Assembly (NCBI GenBank): GCA_024741835.1
Contig: JAENRP010000040.1
Span: forward strand, 156,298 to 220,297
DNA length: 64,000 bases
Direction: 5' to 3'
Source: Diplocarpon mali
Lineage: Eukaryota > Ascomycota > Leotiomycetes > Helotiales > Drepanopezizaceae
Shown here: in pieces, positions 1-10,286 of the stretch
How positions within the stretch are numbered: the stretch's first letter is position 1
How the letters are laid out: every line of letters starts with the position of its first letter
Notes under the pieces: generated by a model
Databases searched by the model: none
What the model saw: the letters and a program-made list of their open reading frames with translations, nothing else
Told to the model about the DNA's origin: nothing
Made by a program: the position numbers and the translations under genes

Positions 1-3000
1 AGAAAAACGAGACGAAAAATTGGGCCATCCTTCGAGTTTTTAAACTTAGCCCAAGAACATATAAAATTGACCTTGCATGCCTGGCGTTTATTGCGGGTGT
101 TATTGATGCGTAGACTCAATGTTCGAGAGTCAATTTCTAAAGACCATGAGCCGGGGCCGGAAATTCTGGGTGTGAGATAGATTACAGTCCACACGCTTCA
201 AATGAGAATCAGTTTATGTGCCACATCCACGAACTTCTGGTTTTCCCTAGCAACTCTATGAATCTCTTCACGAGCCTATTCCCTCTTTCACATGCGAAAG
301 CCATGCTTCTGGGTGGGATTATATATTCCGTAACTCAAGCCTAGCATTTGCTCTAAACCTCGAAAGCTTTGGATTCACCTGCACACGATGCGATAGAACT
401 ACCAAACATATCAGCTATGGACTTGACATGTCTAAAGAAAGTTCGAATCGACAATTATTGGTCAATAATTGGTGTTGTTATGCTGCCGGGTTCAGCAGAT
501 CAAAGGACTCGAGATTCATTGATATGTCTTTTCAGAATACTGTACACATGACAAGGACAGTTATCCAAAGATGTCCCGGAGCAATCCTCCATGGTTTGAG
601 CAAAGTTATCGCTCTAAGTAAAGATATGGCCCCAGACCCAGGTGAAATTAAGAAGCCACCAACTGCTGTTTGATTTCTTTAACAGAAGAATCGTTAAAAG
701 CTAACCAAAAAGTTTTCTCACAATTTCCACTGCGTCTACATACCAAACTTCCAAAAGCAACCCAAAACGAAATACTGAAGAGTAGCGACTATAAACATGT
801 ATCCTGCGGTCCCGAGCAAGATAGCCAGCACTGCAGGCGTGACGCCCACCCCGGCGGTGAAGTTTCAGCTTCTGGCAAAGACGAATATCGTCAAGCCAAA
901 AACAACAGATGAGAATAGAAAGCCGACCCAGCTGGCCCTGAGGGGTGGTAAAAACCAGTGGCGAGATGATGATGAGGCGTAGTGCTGCTGTAGCGTACTA
1001 TTCCTGTCAAAAAAAGCCTTCGATCCACGTAGACAGGATTTTAGAACGCCGAATTCTGTGAGTACATGTATGCAACTCACGACTTATAGCGCGATAATGG
1101 CTGGCTGACCGTATCTTCTGAATCTATCTACCTTGCATTGCTGTGGGAAATCAAATTCAGAGGATAGGCGGTCGTAGTTTATAAAATTGCCCACGTCCGT
1201 AGCAATCTCATCGCTAAATCTCACTACGCTGGATTGCAGCGGTATGCGGGTATTAAGCCTCCCTGCGCCTGTTTTCAGTACAGAGACTTAAATTTCTATC
1301 CGAGAATATTTGTGGCTGGATGTAGCTCGACATGCCAACAGAGAGTGAGGGCAGAAAGTGCGCACAAAGCTCGAGGCGGGACATTTATCATAGCGAACGA
1401 TCCCCTGCGAGTCTCGGTGTGTTCCAAGCTGATATACAGCTAAGCAGGCGGGCTCTTGTTACCTGTACCTTGATAAGTGAAGTTAGAACAAACAATCTTG
1501 TAAATAGGGCAGAGAGCAAGAGACAATCATTATGATATATTCTTTGTTTCTTCATCAGCTGATCAGCCATCTCGAAAGCTTAAATTACAAATATTCTGAC
1601 TGTGGGTTGATTTGCATCAGACTTGAATTGGAAGTAATATGTTAACAAATGACTTGATCACGACATCTGAGGGCTTTGGGGTTGTATCCTGCTCTTAAAG
1701 CTTGCAGGAAAATCAGAATCGTGGCGGAACTTTCAATCTATCGCTTGAGCTGTTTACATTGGGATACGAACTTTTCTTCTTTACTTTTAGGCCACTTGAG
1801 AAATATTCCCCCTCGGATCTTGAACAACTTGAGATCATAAGTTACTTACCTATCACTAGATTGATTTAACTCAGTCTCAATATTCGTCCTTTTCAAGTCC
1901 ACTTGAACTTGTTCCTTTGGAGATTTAAAAAAAAGGCAACAAAACATCCATTTCCGGCGAGAAGTTGTTTTACGTAGCATGCAGAGCAGCATGCGGGTAT
2001 TCCCCTAGGAATTCGAAAGGATATGCAAGCGACTGTACAGAGCAAGAATATATTCGTAAAAGAAACACAGCTGAAGCGAATATTGAAATCGTTTATCGCG
2101 ACATTTCAGGCGGCCCGAATCTTCGGTTATCCTCTCAAGGACGAGAGAACTCTAATCGCCATTATGCCAAGACTACGGAGTACTTGCTCGAGCCGAAGAG
2201 ACAGAAGTACATAGTAAAATAATGGCCAATGAATTAGTCAGTAAATGCTTATGGTATAGAGGGCTGAAAACGATGAGATATCGTGACAGGAAGTCATATG
2301 ACTGGCATGAGTCGAATGAAGGATAAATAAGAGACCTATGATGTACTTTAGAAAACGGCGCGCAACCAACGACTTACGAATACATCTCCAACTTGGTTAC
2401 TGTTCCCAACTCTCCCTCGAGGCTTGCCCAATTGTGGTGCTCCCTCCTTTAGTTTTGGTTCTATAGAAGAGCCCCCTCTTGTTGTGTTCTCCCTCTTGTT
2501 TCTTCAATGGTTTCGTTCTTCCGCATTTTCGGAATATTCTACTTCTTTTGGATTATAGGACAGAATCTAACAATACCTGTTAACATCTTCTCTAGTCGTG
2601 CAGGGCAAGCCATCACCGTACATCTTCAAGTGCTTTTTGGTAAATCAAATGTAATAATAATTCTTGAACATTGCTATGTATTTCATAGACAGTAGTGATA
2701 CCTTTTATTCGCATCTTATGCCTAAAGAAGCTGCGCTTTTGCAATTGCAAGTGATGCGCTGGGTCTGGTGCACCGCGTGTATGCAAGTGCAGATAAGCAA
2801 ATCTTCTACCTTGAGCTAGACCAGCCTACTCGAGATCTAGTAGGCGAAGCTTTGATTAAGAGTGAATCTGCTGAGAATTCTTTCGGTGATATCATTAGCA
2901 ATTAGGGTGTTTTATAATAGCACATTCAATTACGCGGGAACGCAGCACAACATAACACAAGCGCGAACAGGACCAGATGCTAAGCATTACTTGGACTCTA

Positions 3001-4499
3001 AAGCTCAAAGGATAGAGAGTTTCGTGCACTTATCTTAGAAATTCAGACTGCTCTGGCTCCCACTCTAGATCCAGGCGCGGAAAACTTGAAGCAATGCTAA
3101 TAAGCCCTTGGGTGTTTCCGTTGCTCCGCATTGGGATGGATATACATTCCAGCATTGATATGATATATTAGTAGTGTACTTCTGTACTCTTTTTCTCTTC
3201 TCTTGCCGAATCTTCTATATGATGGTTTTCACTTTCAAGGCCTCAAGACTCTGGCTGGTCCTTTCGCCCTTAACGCTGTGCCCCAGATCCAGATTTCATG
3301 CCTTATTCTCTGTTTCCGCTTACTTTTGTGGCCTAACCGTAGTTAATATCTGCTGAAATCTGAGAATAGCTCCGAATATTATTAGTATCTCACGGTCGCT
3401 CTGTTCTTTCCAGCTCTCAATTATCCATCATCTTGTGAAGAAGCTTACTTACCTTGAAAGTAAAACACGAGTTTTATATGATATCATCTCTTCTTTGAAG
3501 TACACGCAAGCCTCTATCCACTCGTACCATTTAAAGGCTTTTGGAAAAGAGAAATCTGCTTCTCAGAGTGTCAGAATGAACAGCCCTCTCCCTCATCTTT
3601 GCCCTCAATCTGTCTGACTCCTCGCCCAACTGTCTTTAATACCCGCGACCTACATTCCTTCGCTAAGAGTCATCGGTTTCTTCCGTGCCATCCTATTACG
3701 ATACAGATACTGTGTGCAACTCCCTATATCAGAAGTTGGGATTCACCTTATACTGCAACTAAACAAAGCCTATGGGCATTACAAATGCGGTGCATACGTT
3801 CAAAAATCTTGGATTGATTTCTTCAGGGCAGGTAAGTATCAGAGCGTGAGGACCTCTGTTTACCTCGGAGCTGGCTAGTATATAGCCATATGCGCTGGTA
3901 AGAACTAGTCCCGAATGTGCCATACCCTACATTCCATTCTCTCTTTTTATCTACTAACCAAACAAATTCAGGCAGCATCCATAAAGTTCTCGCCCATTTG
4001 CCTACCATTCTTTATAGGCGCCGACGCGGTGGTTGTGACCAGGCATGGCGTGTTTTGAACCGATGAGAAGTGTGGTCTGAGTCCCGACGATTCCGGGGAG
4101 AGAGTAGCTGTTAGACTGGGCCGGAAGATACAGAATGTAGGACGGAAGATTTTTCGAATTAATAGTGGTATGCAACGAGGAATTCCTGGAATAAGCCCAG
4201 TGATCTGGTATTACGCTCCTCGAAATTGTAGTATTCATCGCAGTTTTCATTACTTGATTTTTCGTGGTAATCTCCTAATACTAATTAGGGTGAAGAGATG
4301 ATATGAATATTTAATAGTGAATATATCATAAGACAAGATGTGTAGGAAAAGAAGCGTACATCTGGGTGGAGCTACTCCTCTGTAGAGATAACCTCTACTA
4401 CGTGACGTAGCTAGCTAGTGCTCCTGCTACTGGTTAGTGGCTCTTTTGAAAGAGCACATGGCTGTTATGGTAATTAAATCCAATGATGTTTCTCACCTC
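1..4499. other. Gene-poor stretch, no supported gene
   Basis: No reading frame here has recognisable motifs, and all open frames are short. The only protein-like stretch is a plus-strand frame at about 2743-2904 (contains VHRVYASADKQ and LELDQPTRDLVGEAL) that ends at a TAG. It could be the remnant of a gene but I cannot name a family. Base composition is mildly AT-rich without the extreme TA bias of the transposon block downstream. Confidence 0.5.
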
Positions 4500-4627
4500 T
4501 GGTACAACTTTACAGTCAGTGATTCTCCCACTCGATTCACCACGGTGACTGTGTAGTCTTTACACAGCACCGCAAGGTGTGAATCGAGTCGATAGAACGA
4601 CTGTTCTCGTGGTAAATTTTACCATTC
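4500..4627. repeat. Foldback / MITE-like imperfect palindrome
   Basis: The sequence folds back on itself around a short loop near 4556-4560. CTCGATTCACC (4531) pairs with GGTGTGAATCGAG (4576-4588), and GGTGACTGTGTA pairs with TACACAGCACC. Weaker complementarity continues outward, from GGTACAACTTTAC at the left to GTAAATTTTACC at the right. This resembles a small non-autonomous foldback or MITE. I could not identify a clear target duplication, and it carries no coding sequence. Confidence 0.5.
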
Positions 4628-4823
4628 TAAAATAGTACTTAATAGATCCATCACATCTCTCAAACATATATCTCCACCACTTCGCAACTCCCCCGACTCT
4701 TCACAGCCTCTAAACATCTGCATCAATATCAACGTCAACATCAAACAGAATTCAAGCCAAGAACAAAGCCTCGACCTCGACATACCAAGTCTCGATCACT
4801 ACGATCAAACATCAGCAGCAGCA

Positions 4824-5150
4824 ATGTGCTTGAAGACAGAATGGTACTGCCTCACTTGCGGGAATCGTGTCCGCACCTGTCTCGAACGCTGCAACCGCCA
4901 GGACCGCCACGCACCGAAATTGGCGCCGCGGAAGTGGGAAGATCGGTGTAGGAAATGTCCACCACCACCGCCGCGGTGGTAGGTTATTGCGTTGTGGCGG
5001 AGAGAGCGAGCGTTTGCTAGGGAGGCGGTATGCTTGGAATGTGGCGCGGGGAGGTGCAATACTGGCAGGGTGATGGTGTTGGAGACAGGTCTTCTCGGGG
5101 AGAATGCGCGCGAGATATTCAAATACATTGATAATGAACCACAAATCTAG
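4824..5150 (+). CDS. Small Cys-rich CxxC protein, probable two exons
   Basis: An ATG follows a CT/CA-rich leader typical of fungal 5' UTRs. The first frame gives 52 residues with CLTCGNRVRTCLERC and CRKCPPPPPRW, then meets TAG. The same frame stays open after the TAG to 5150 and holds another CLECGAGRC motif and an acidic tail ending in IDNEPQI. A 42-nt intron at 4979-5020 (GTAGGT...GCTAG) would remove the stop and keep the frame, giving about 94 residues. The paired cysteines suggest a zinc-binding small protein. I do not recognise the family. Without splicing, the product would be the 52-residue form. No signal peptide is seen. The antisense frames over the same DNA are longer but low-complexity, so I treat them as shadows. 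Confidence 0.5.
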
Positions 5151-7423
5151 AGTGTCGCGACTGTCACTTATCAGTGAGGGAAGATTTATCTAGTGATACG
5201 TCTTGTTACAGCTGGAACTCACTCGCGCTGTAACAGGCTCGTGGGATTGACATCTCAACCGAAAATCTGACACTGAAACAGCCATATACAACGGTTGCTT
5301 AATCAACTTTTTTGCCTGGAGGTAGTTGTCTTCAAACAGCAAGTCAGAAGTAGTTTTAGTTTTCATTTTTTGATCTGAAGTGCGACGGCGTGTCTTGGCG
5401 TTATTGGTCTCTGGAAAAGGACATATAAAGTATGCGATGACTGTCCTTTGGGAAAGATTAGTTGGAGCAAGCTTACTCTTCTTATTCGTATTGGTATTTG
5501 AATAAGTCATGACATGACAAGTGATACTGGACAACCGAGACAACCTCATCTGCCATCTACCCTTGTAGCTTTGATCGCAGCCTTCGCTCTCATTTGCAAA
5601 GAGAGACTCAGGAATCTAGGTGTTTTTCTTCTGAAACCGCCAGACTTGCTTCACAATAACGTTCATGGTCAGGATCCTACAGCCCACCAACACCTCCTTC
5701 ACATGGGCGAAGATGCCCGCGAATCCTTCGTGCGAACGTCCGACGAGGCTAGACCATCCTGGCTGTCTGTCACATGTACCATGCGCAGCGATATTTGTAT
5801 CCAGAGACCGCTATCGCGAGGAAATTCTCCGAGCTGGTCGCCCGGGGTTATCATGAGCACCAGACACGGCATGCGACAAGGGGTTAAAGCGCTTAAATCT
5901 ATGGTGCTCCGATTCATCCAAGGCGTTCTTGGGTACCTCCCAGCGAAGAACTCACGGGGCTTCGCCGCTCTGGATTTTGGCGTCGAGCTCCTGATCGTTG
6001 GCTTCGTGAAAGACCCTGCATGAATGTTTCAGGTCCTGCGTCCTAGACCAATGGTGAAGATCTGATCCGGCGACTGCGAGCAAAACTTGTATTCGCTACT
6101 GCGACGCACGAAAAGACTCCGACTCGTCGGAACCCAAGGGACCGGAGTACCCGGGCCAGCGACTTTTGGCGACTTTCTCACTCTACATGCTTCAATCGTG
6201 GCTGATCTGGAGGGTTGATGGGTAGCTTAGGTGTCTTGATGAAGCGTAAAGTTCTGCGACGATGAATCCTGGCGTTTGTTGTAGTTGCGAATTTGCCAGA
6301 ATCTTGGCAAGGGCTTCCCTCGCCCAGCTAGTCTGTGCGCGAGAAACGAAAGAAATGAGTGATTTCTATGGGTATTGAGGACAGAGACGATACCGCAGTG
6401 TTACCACTAATGCCATGGCGTCCTTGAGTATCTATGATAAGTGAGGTAGGTAGTAAATATGGCTCGCTTGAGGCTTGGCGCGAAAAGGGGAAGCGAGAGC
6501 CGTGGGCGTTGTCCTTCACTTGCATCAGTCCCTTGGGATCTAGACCTCTAGGGGGGTATTGAGGATTGTTTCTTGCTCCTTGGGATGAGAATAACAGCGT
6601 TTTTCGCTGACAGGAAAGTATTTGGGCCCACGCAGCGCTCGGCACTACATATCCATACTTGGGAGAATTTGCAGCCCGTGTACATGCGTTGAGTAACCAG
6701 AGCAGACCAGATCAGATCAGAGCAAGGCAGAAGCGGGGAAGCAATCACCTTTTGTGAGGAGACGGTCAATGGGTGTCTGCCTCTTCAGTCAATCATGAAA
6801 TAAGAGTCGGTCCACCTGGCTATGCGGCTCAGAGCCACCGCCCGTCCCACCCACCAGACGTACGGCTTCCTCGCAGGACCCCGGATTTCGTTGGCACAAG
6901 GCGACAGGCAAGCCAGATCTTGGAGCCAGTCTCGGCTGTTTTCAAACCTCCCTATGGTAGAAGAAAAACAGGGCTCGAGACATCGCCATGCACGTGCAGA
7001 GGTAGGTAGTCTGTATGTGTGGAGGGCCACGTGCTCGGCGGTATCTGTGCTGGGCCGTCAAACCCCGACGCCACTAGCCATTGGCCAGGCGATGGCCGGC
7101 CCGGCCTTCGGTCCCCGCAGATATCCCGAGCCCTCGATTGCCGGGACTTCGTCAGGTGATTGTAACTTTTGGTAGCCGGCAAACATACAAGATTGGGAGT
7201 TTGACCCCGCCGTCAGGATCGGACAGCGGCGGAGGAAGTTTCTTCCGATACAGTTATTTCTCTCAATACTTCTTGTCTTCCTTCCGCCCCATTCTTGCAT
7301 CCTCACCTCTCCCGAGTCGATTTCCGTCGTACTCGACCAGTCCGGACTCCTCGCGGGCATTTCAAGTGGCAACTCAGTGCGGAATCGAATCGTGGCGTTG
7401 TTCTCACGTCTTTCTCACTCGAC
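5151..7423. other. Intergenic region without a recognised gene
   Basis: A 169-codon plus frame (5514-6023) and overlapping minus frames exist, but none shows a family motif and the two strands are about equally open. This may be a decayed gene. GC rises toward 7 kb, and CT-rich sequence just before 7424 is consistent with the promoter and leader of the dehydrogenase. Confidence 0.4.
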
Positions 7424-8799
7424 ATGGGGAAACCAGGGCTTCTACTGATCGGAGGTCTTGCACACGCACAGAAAGAATGGTCCGAGTTTTCCCGCTTCGC
7501 TGAGCTGAAGGTAAGTCCTGGCTGTCCAGAAGACCCGGGTCGGTTATGGGGATGGCCCTCACACGACGCGACAGGAGTTTTCGGACTCGCAAACTCGCGC
7601 CGATTTCCTGCGAGAGCTGGAGAGCGGGGGCTACGATGATGTCGTGGCATTGTACAGGAGCAACGAGTCCACCAAGGTATTCGGCCCTTGGAGCGCTTCG
7701 ATCTCGATGGTGCTGATATCGGGTTTGGCAGATCACAGGAGAATTCGACAGGGAGCTTGTGTCCAAATTACCGCCGTCGCTCAAATACATCTGCCACAAC
7801 GGTGCCGGATATGATAACATCGACATAGACGCCTGTACGGCCAGGGGTACGAAGCCTCCCGTCCGTCCCAAGGCACTACTCACAGGAGAAACCAGGGATC
7901 CAAGTGTCATCCACGCCCGTGGCCGTCAACTCCGCCACCGCGGACATTGCCATGTTCCTCATGCTCGGAGCCCTCCGCCGGATCCACATCCCCTACAGCG
8001 CGGTACGCACCAACCAGTGGCGCGGCTCGGCGTTCCAGCTCGGCCACGATCCTCGGGAGAAGGTCCTCGGCATCCTCGGGATGGGTGGCATCGGCCGTGA
8101 AGTCGCCGCACGAGGCCGGGCGTTCGGGATGGCCATCCACTACCACAACCGCACCCGGCTCTCCCCTGAGCTGGAGCAGGGCGCCAGGTACGTGAGTTTC
8201 GAGCAGCTGCTGCAAACGAGCGATGTCTTGAGCTTGAACTGCAGCCTGAGGAAGGAGACCGTAGGGATCATCGGGAAGAAGGAGTTTGCGCTGATGAAAA
8301 GGGGGGTGGTGCTTGTGAATACCGCGAGGGGAAAGCTGGTTGATGAGGCTGCTCTGGTGGCTGCGCGTATGTACATCTCGCACCCTGTCCCCCCGACGTC
8401 CCCAGCTCTCAGGCTCACCACGTTCCTTGGGATGATGTCTTGAGAACATGGTCTCGGACCGCGTCCCAGATCACCGTGCGTCAAAGGTAAACAAGGCTAA
8501 CTTCCTCGAAGTGGATGAGGGACAGGTGTTTAGTGCTGGCCTAGATGTCTACGAGGAGGAGCCGCAAATCCACCAAGGGCTACTGGACAACCCCAACGTG
8601 GTTCTCCTGCCGCACATCGGAACCGCCACGACTGAGACCCAGGTAGGTGGTAGCCTCAACCTTGGCCCAGGTCACGACCTGCTAACCCCTCCGGCAGCGA
8701 GACATGGAGCTGCTGGTCTTGGAGAATATCGAGAGCGCGATCAAGAAGGGGAAGCTTGTCACGCAGGTCGCGGAACAGGAGGACCGATCCCGGCTGTAG
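7424..8799 (+). CDS. D-isomer-specific 2-hydroxyacid dehydrogenase (glyoxylate/hydroxypyruvate reductase type)
   Basis: NAD(P)H-dependent reductase of 2-keto acids such as glyoxylate or hydroxypyruvate, probably cytosolic or mitochondrial. Six exons are inferred: 7424-7510, 7575-7676, 7732-7846, 7896-8366, 8512-8642 and 8698-8799. All introns are GT-AG and the joined frame is 335 residues, the usual family size. Visible motifs are HNGAGYDNID and GIQVSSTP in the catalytic half, the Rossmann glycine motif GILGMGGIGREVA, the catalytic Arg region NTARGKLVDEAAL, the Glu region AGLDVYEEEP and the catalytic His in LLPHIGTATTETQ. All catalytic Arg-Glu-His positions are present, so the enzyme should be active. 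The fourth intron (145 nt) is longer than the other four and its acceptor is the least certain boundary. Substrate preference (glyoxylate reductase GOR1-like versus other) cannot be read from sequence alone. Confidence 0.9.
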
Positions 8800-9387
8800 C
8801 AAAGTGGCAGGAGGTGCGCTTAGACAAGGCATGAAATGAGAGCCACTGCAGCGCCAGATTCATGCCGACTACAGGCGATATCCCCAGACTTCTCTGCACT
8901 CTCGAGATGTTGAGTCCCTACCGCAGCATGACTGAATAGGCGGAAGATCGCGCGACGACGTCTCGGGCTGCCAGACTTATCGTATCGCCATGTCGAGCAA
9001 CCTATGCTTGGAGAAAGCGCAAAAACAGAACTTGTCTTGGCGGTGCCGACCGACAAGGGATATTGGCAAGCGAGAGAAGAAGAAGGAGGAGGAATCTGAA
9101 CTCCAGCAGATCACCAGTCGCAAGACCCAACTCGGCTTCACCCCCTTCTGGAAGAAAGAGTATAGGATATATCCGACGCGTAGAGTAGACTTCGGTATCG
9201 CGCACGTGACCACAACACCGCATCCCACCGCTCTGCCCTCACGGGATCACCCGCCCAGTGAGCCCGAGTACCGGCCAGCCACGGCCTTCACCCACCAGGC
9301 CGAGCCATCCCACGCAGCCAGGTATGTCGAGCGATGAACGGGAAACAGAGCAAGGTGCGCGGCATCAGCACACGTGCGTCGCGAGGA

Positions 9388-9425
9388 GGTCTGGTCTGGG
9401 CTGGTCTAGTCTGGTCTGGTCTAGT
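9388..9425. repeat. Short tandem repeat, TCTGG/TCTAG units
   Basis: About seven imperfect 5-bp units of GTCTG/GTCTA follow each other. It is a simple microsatellite-like tract with no coding frame. Confidence 0.7.
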
Positions 9426-9585
9426 TAGACAACCACGTTCGCGCGCACGTGCCGGCCCGAGGCACCGCGTCGCTGCTCGGCTGGCGCAGCGGTAGCCCGC
9501 GGCGGTGGTCGGTATTGAAGTGGGTGGCGTTACCAGCGACGACGCGGGAGGTGCTGGTGCGCGAGCAGACAGTTCGGCACGCTAT

Positions 9586-9694
9586 GCTTCCTCTTCCTTT
9601 CTCTCCCTTCTTGTCTTTTACCTTTCCTCTTCTCTGCTTCCTTTTCGTTTTCCGTTTTTTTTTTTCTCTCTTTTCTTTTCTTCTCCTCTTCCTC
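9586..9694. repeat. Polypyrimidine tract
   Basis: More than 100 bases consist almost only of C and T on the plus strand, including a run of about twelve T. It generates a spurious Lys/Arg-rich frame on the minus strand and a Phe/Ser/Leu-rich frame on the plus strand. It could act as a nucleosome-free promoter element, but no gene is clearly attached. Confidence 0.75.
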
Positions 9695-10202
9695 ATGTTT
9701 GCCCGCCGCCCCGCTCCGACGGCTTTTCCCCGGCCCGAGGCCCTACCATCCGCTCCGTCCACCCCAACCGAGCCACGAAGATCTGGTGGCATGAACGTCG
9801 GTCCCCAGAAAATAGTGGGAGAACGAGGGAGGTGGTTGGTGGTATGTAGCAAGGTTGGATTCTCTCGAGGAATATGTACCGTAGAAAGTAATACATAAAT
9901 GTCGTGGCTTATGCCTGAGGCCTCTGCTGACTGTTCCACGCCACTAACCCATATTTTCTTCCCCCTTGCGATCTGAAGTTCGGTGTCACGCAGACCTGGA
10001 GCGCAGAAGAGCTGGTTTCCCTTCAAAAGCTGACCAATCACTGGTCATGGCTGTGGCTAGACCCGGCCACTGCCAGACGGATGTAATTTTGATACTGTAT
10101 ATACTAGTCGGGTGCGCTGTTCGATTACTGCTTAGTGCTGTCGAAACTGCAGGGTTGTCGAGGGGAGTAGCAAGACGCTGATAGAGCAAGAGCAAAAAGT
10201 TT

Positions 10203-10286
10203 CGACCACTGCAGGATTTGAACCTACGCTCCCGAGGGAAACAGATTTCAAGTCTGTCGCGTTAACCACTCCGCCTGGATAGTGTT
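10203..10286 (-). tRNA. tRNA-Ser(UGA), possibly a pseudogene
   Basis: On the minus strand the D arm (GAGTGGTTAA loop), a 5-bp anticodon stem with anticodon TGA (plus-strand 10248-10250), a long class II variable arm (CCCTCGGG) and a 5-bp T stem with loop TTCAAAT are intact, which identifies a serine tRNA. The acceptor stem does not close. The 5' side reads roughly CACTATCC and the 3' side AGTGGTCG, leaving only about four or five pairs even if small insertions are assumed. The gene is therefore probably decaying. No intron is visible. Confidence 0.7.

Larger units (their letters stand above)
8800..10202. other. Intergenic region with low-complexity tracts
   Basis: No convincing gene. Open frames on both strands between 9.4 and 10.0 kb are created by the pyrimidine-rich tract and GC-rich sequence around it. 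The two low-complexity repeats are listed separately. Confidence 0.5.

Noticed and set aside
5514..6023. 169-codon plus ORF as a membrane or secreted protein
   Set aside because: No signal peptide or domain beyond a weak hydrophobic N-terminus; the antisense strand is similarly open and codon use is not gene-like.
7404..8449. Large minus-strand ORFs (168-180 codons)
   Set aside because: They are antisense shadows of the GC-rich D-2-hydroxyacid dehydrogenase exons.
9421..10041. Long minus-strand ORF rich in Lys/Arg
   Set aside because: It is produced by the polypyrimidine tract at 9586-9694; no domain, no conserved flanks, and plus-strand frames are equally open.
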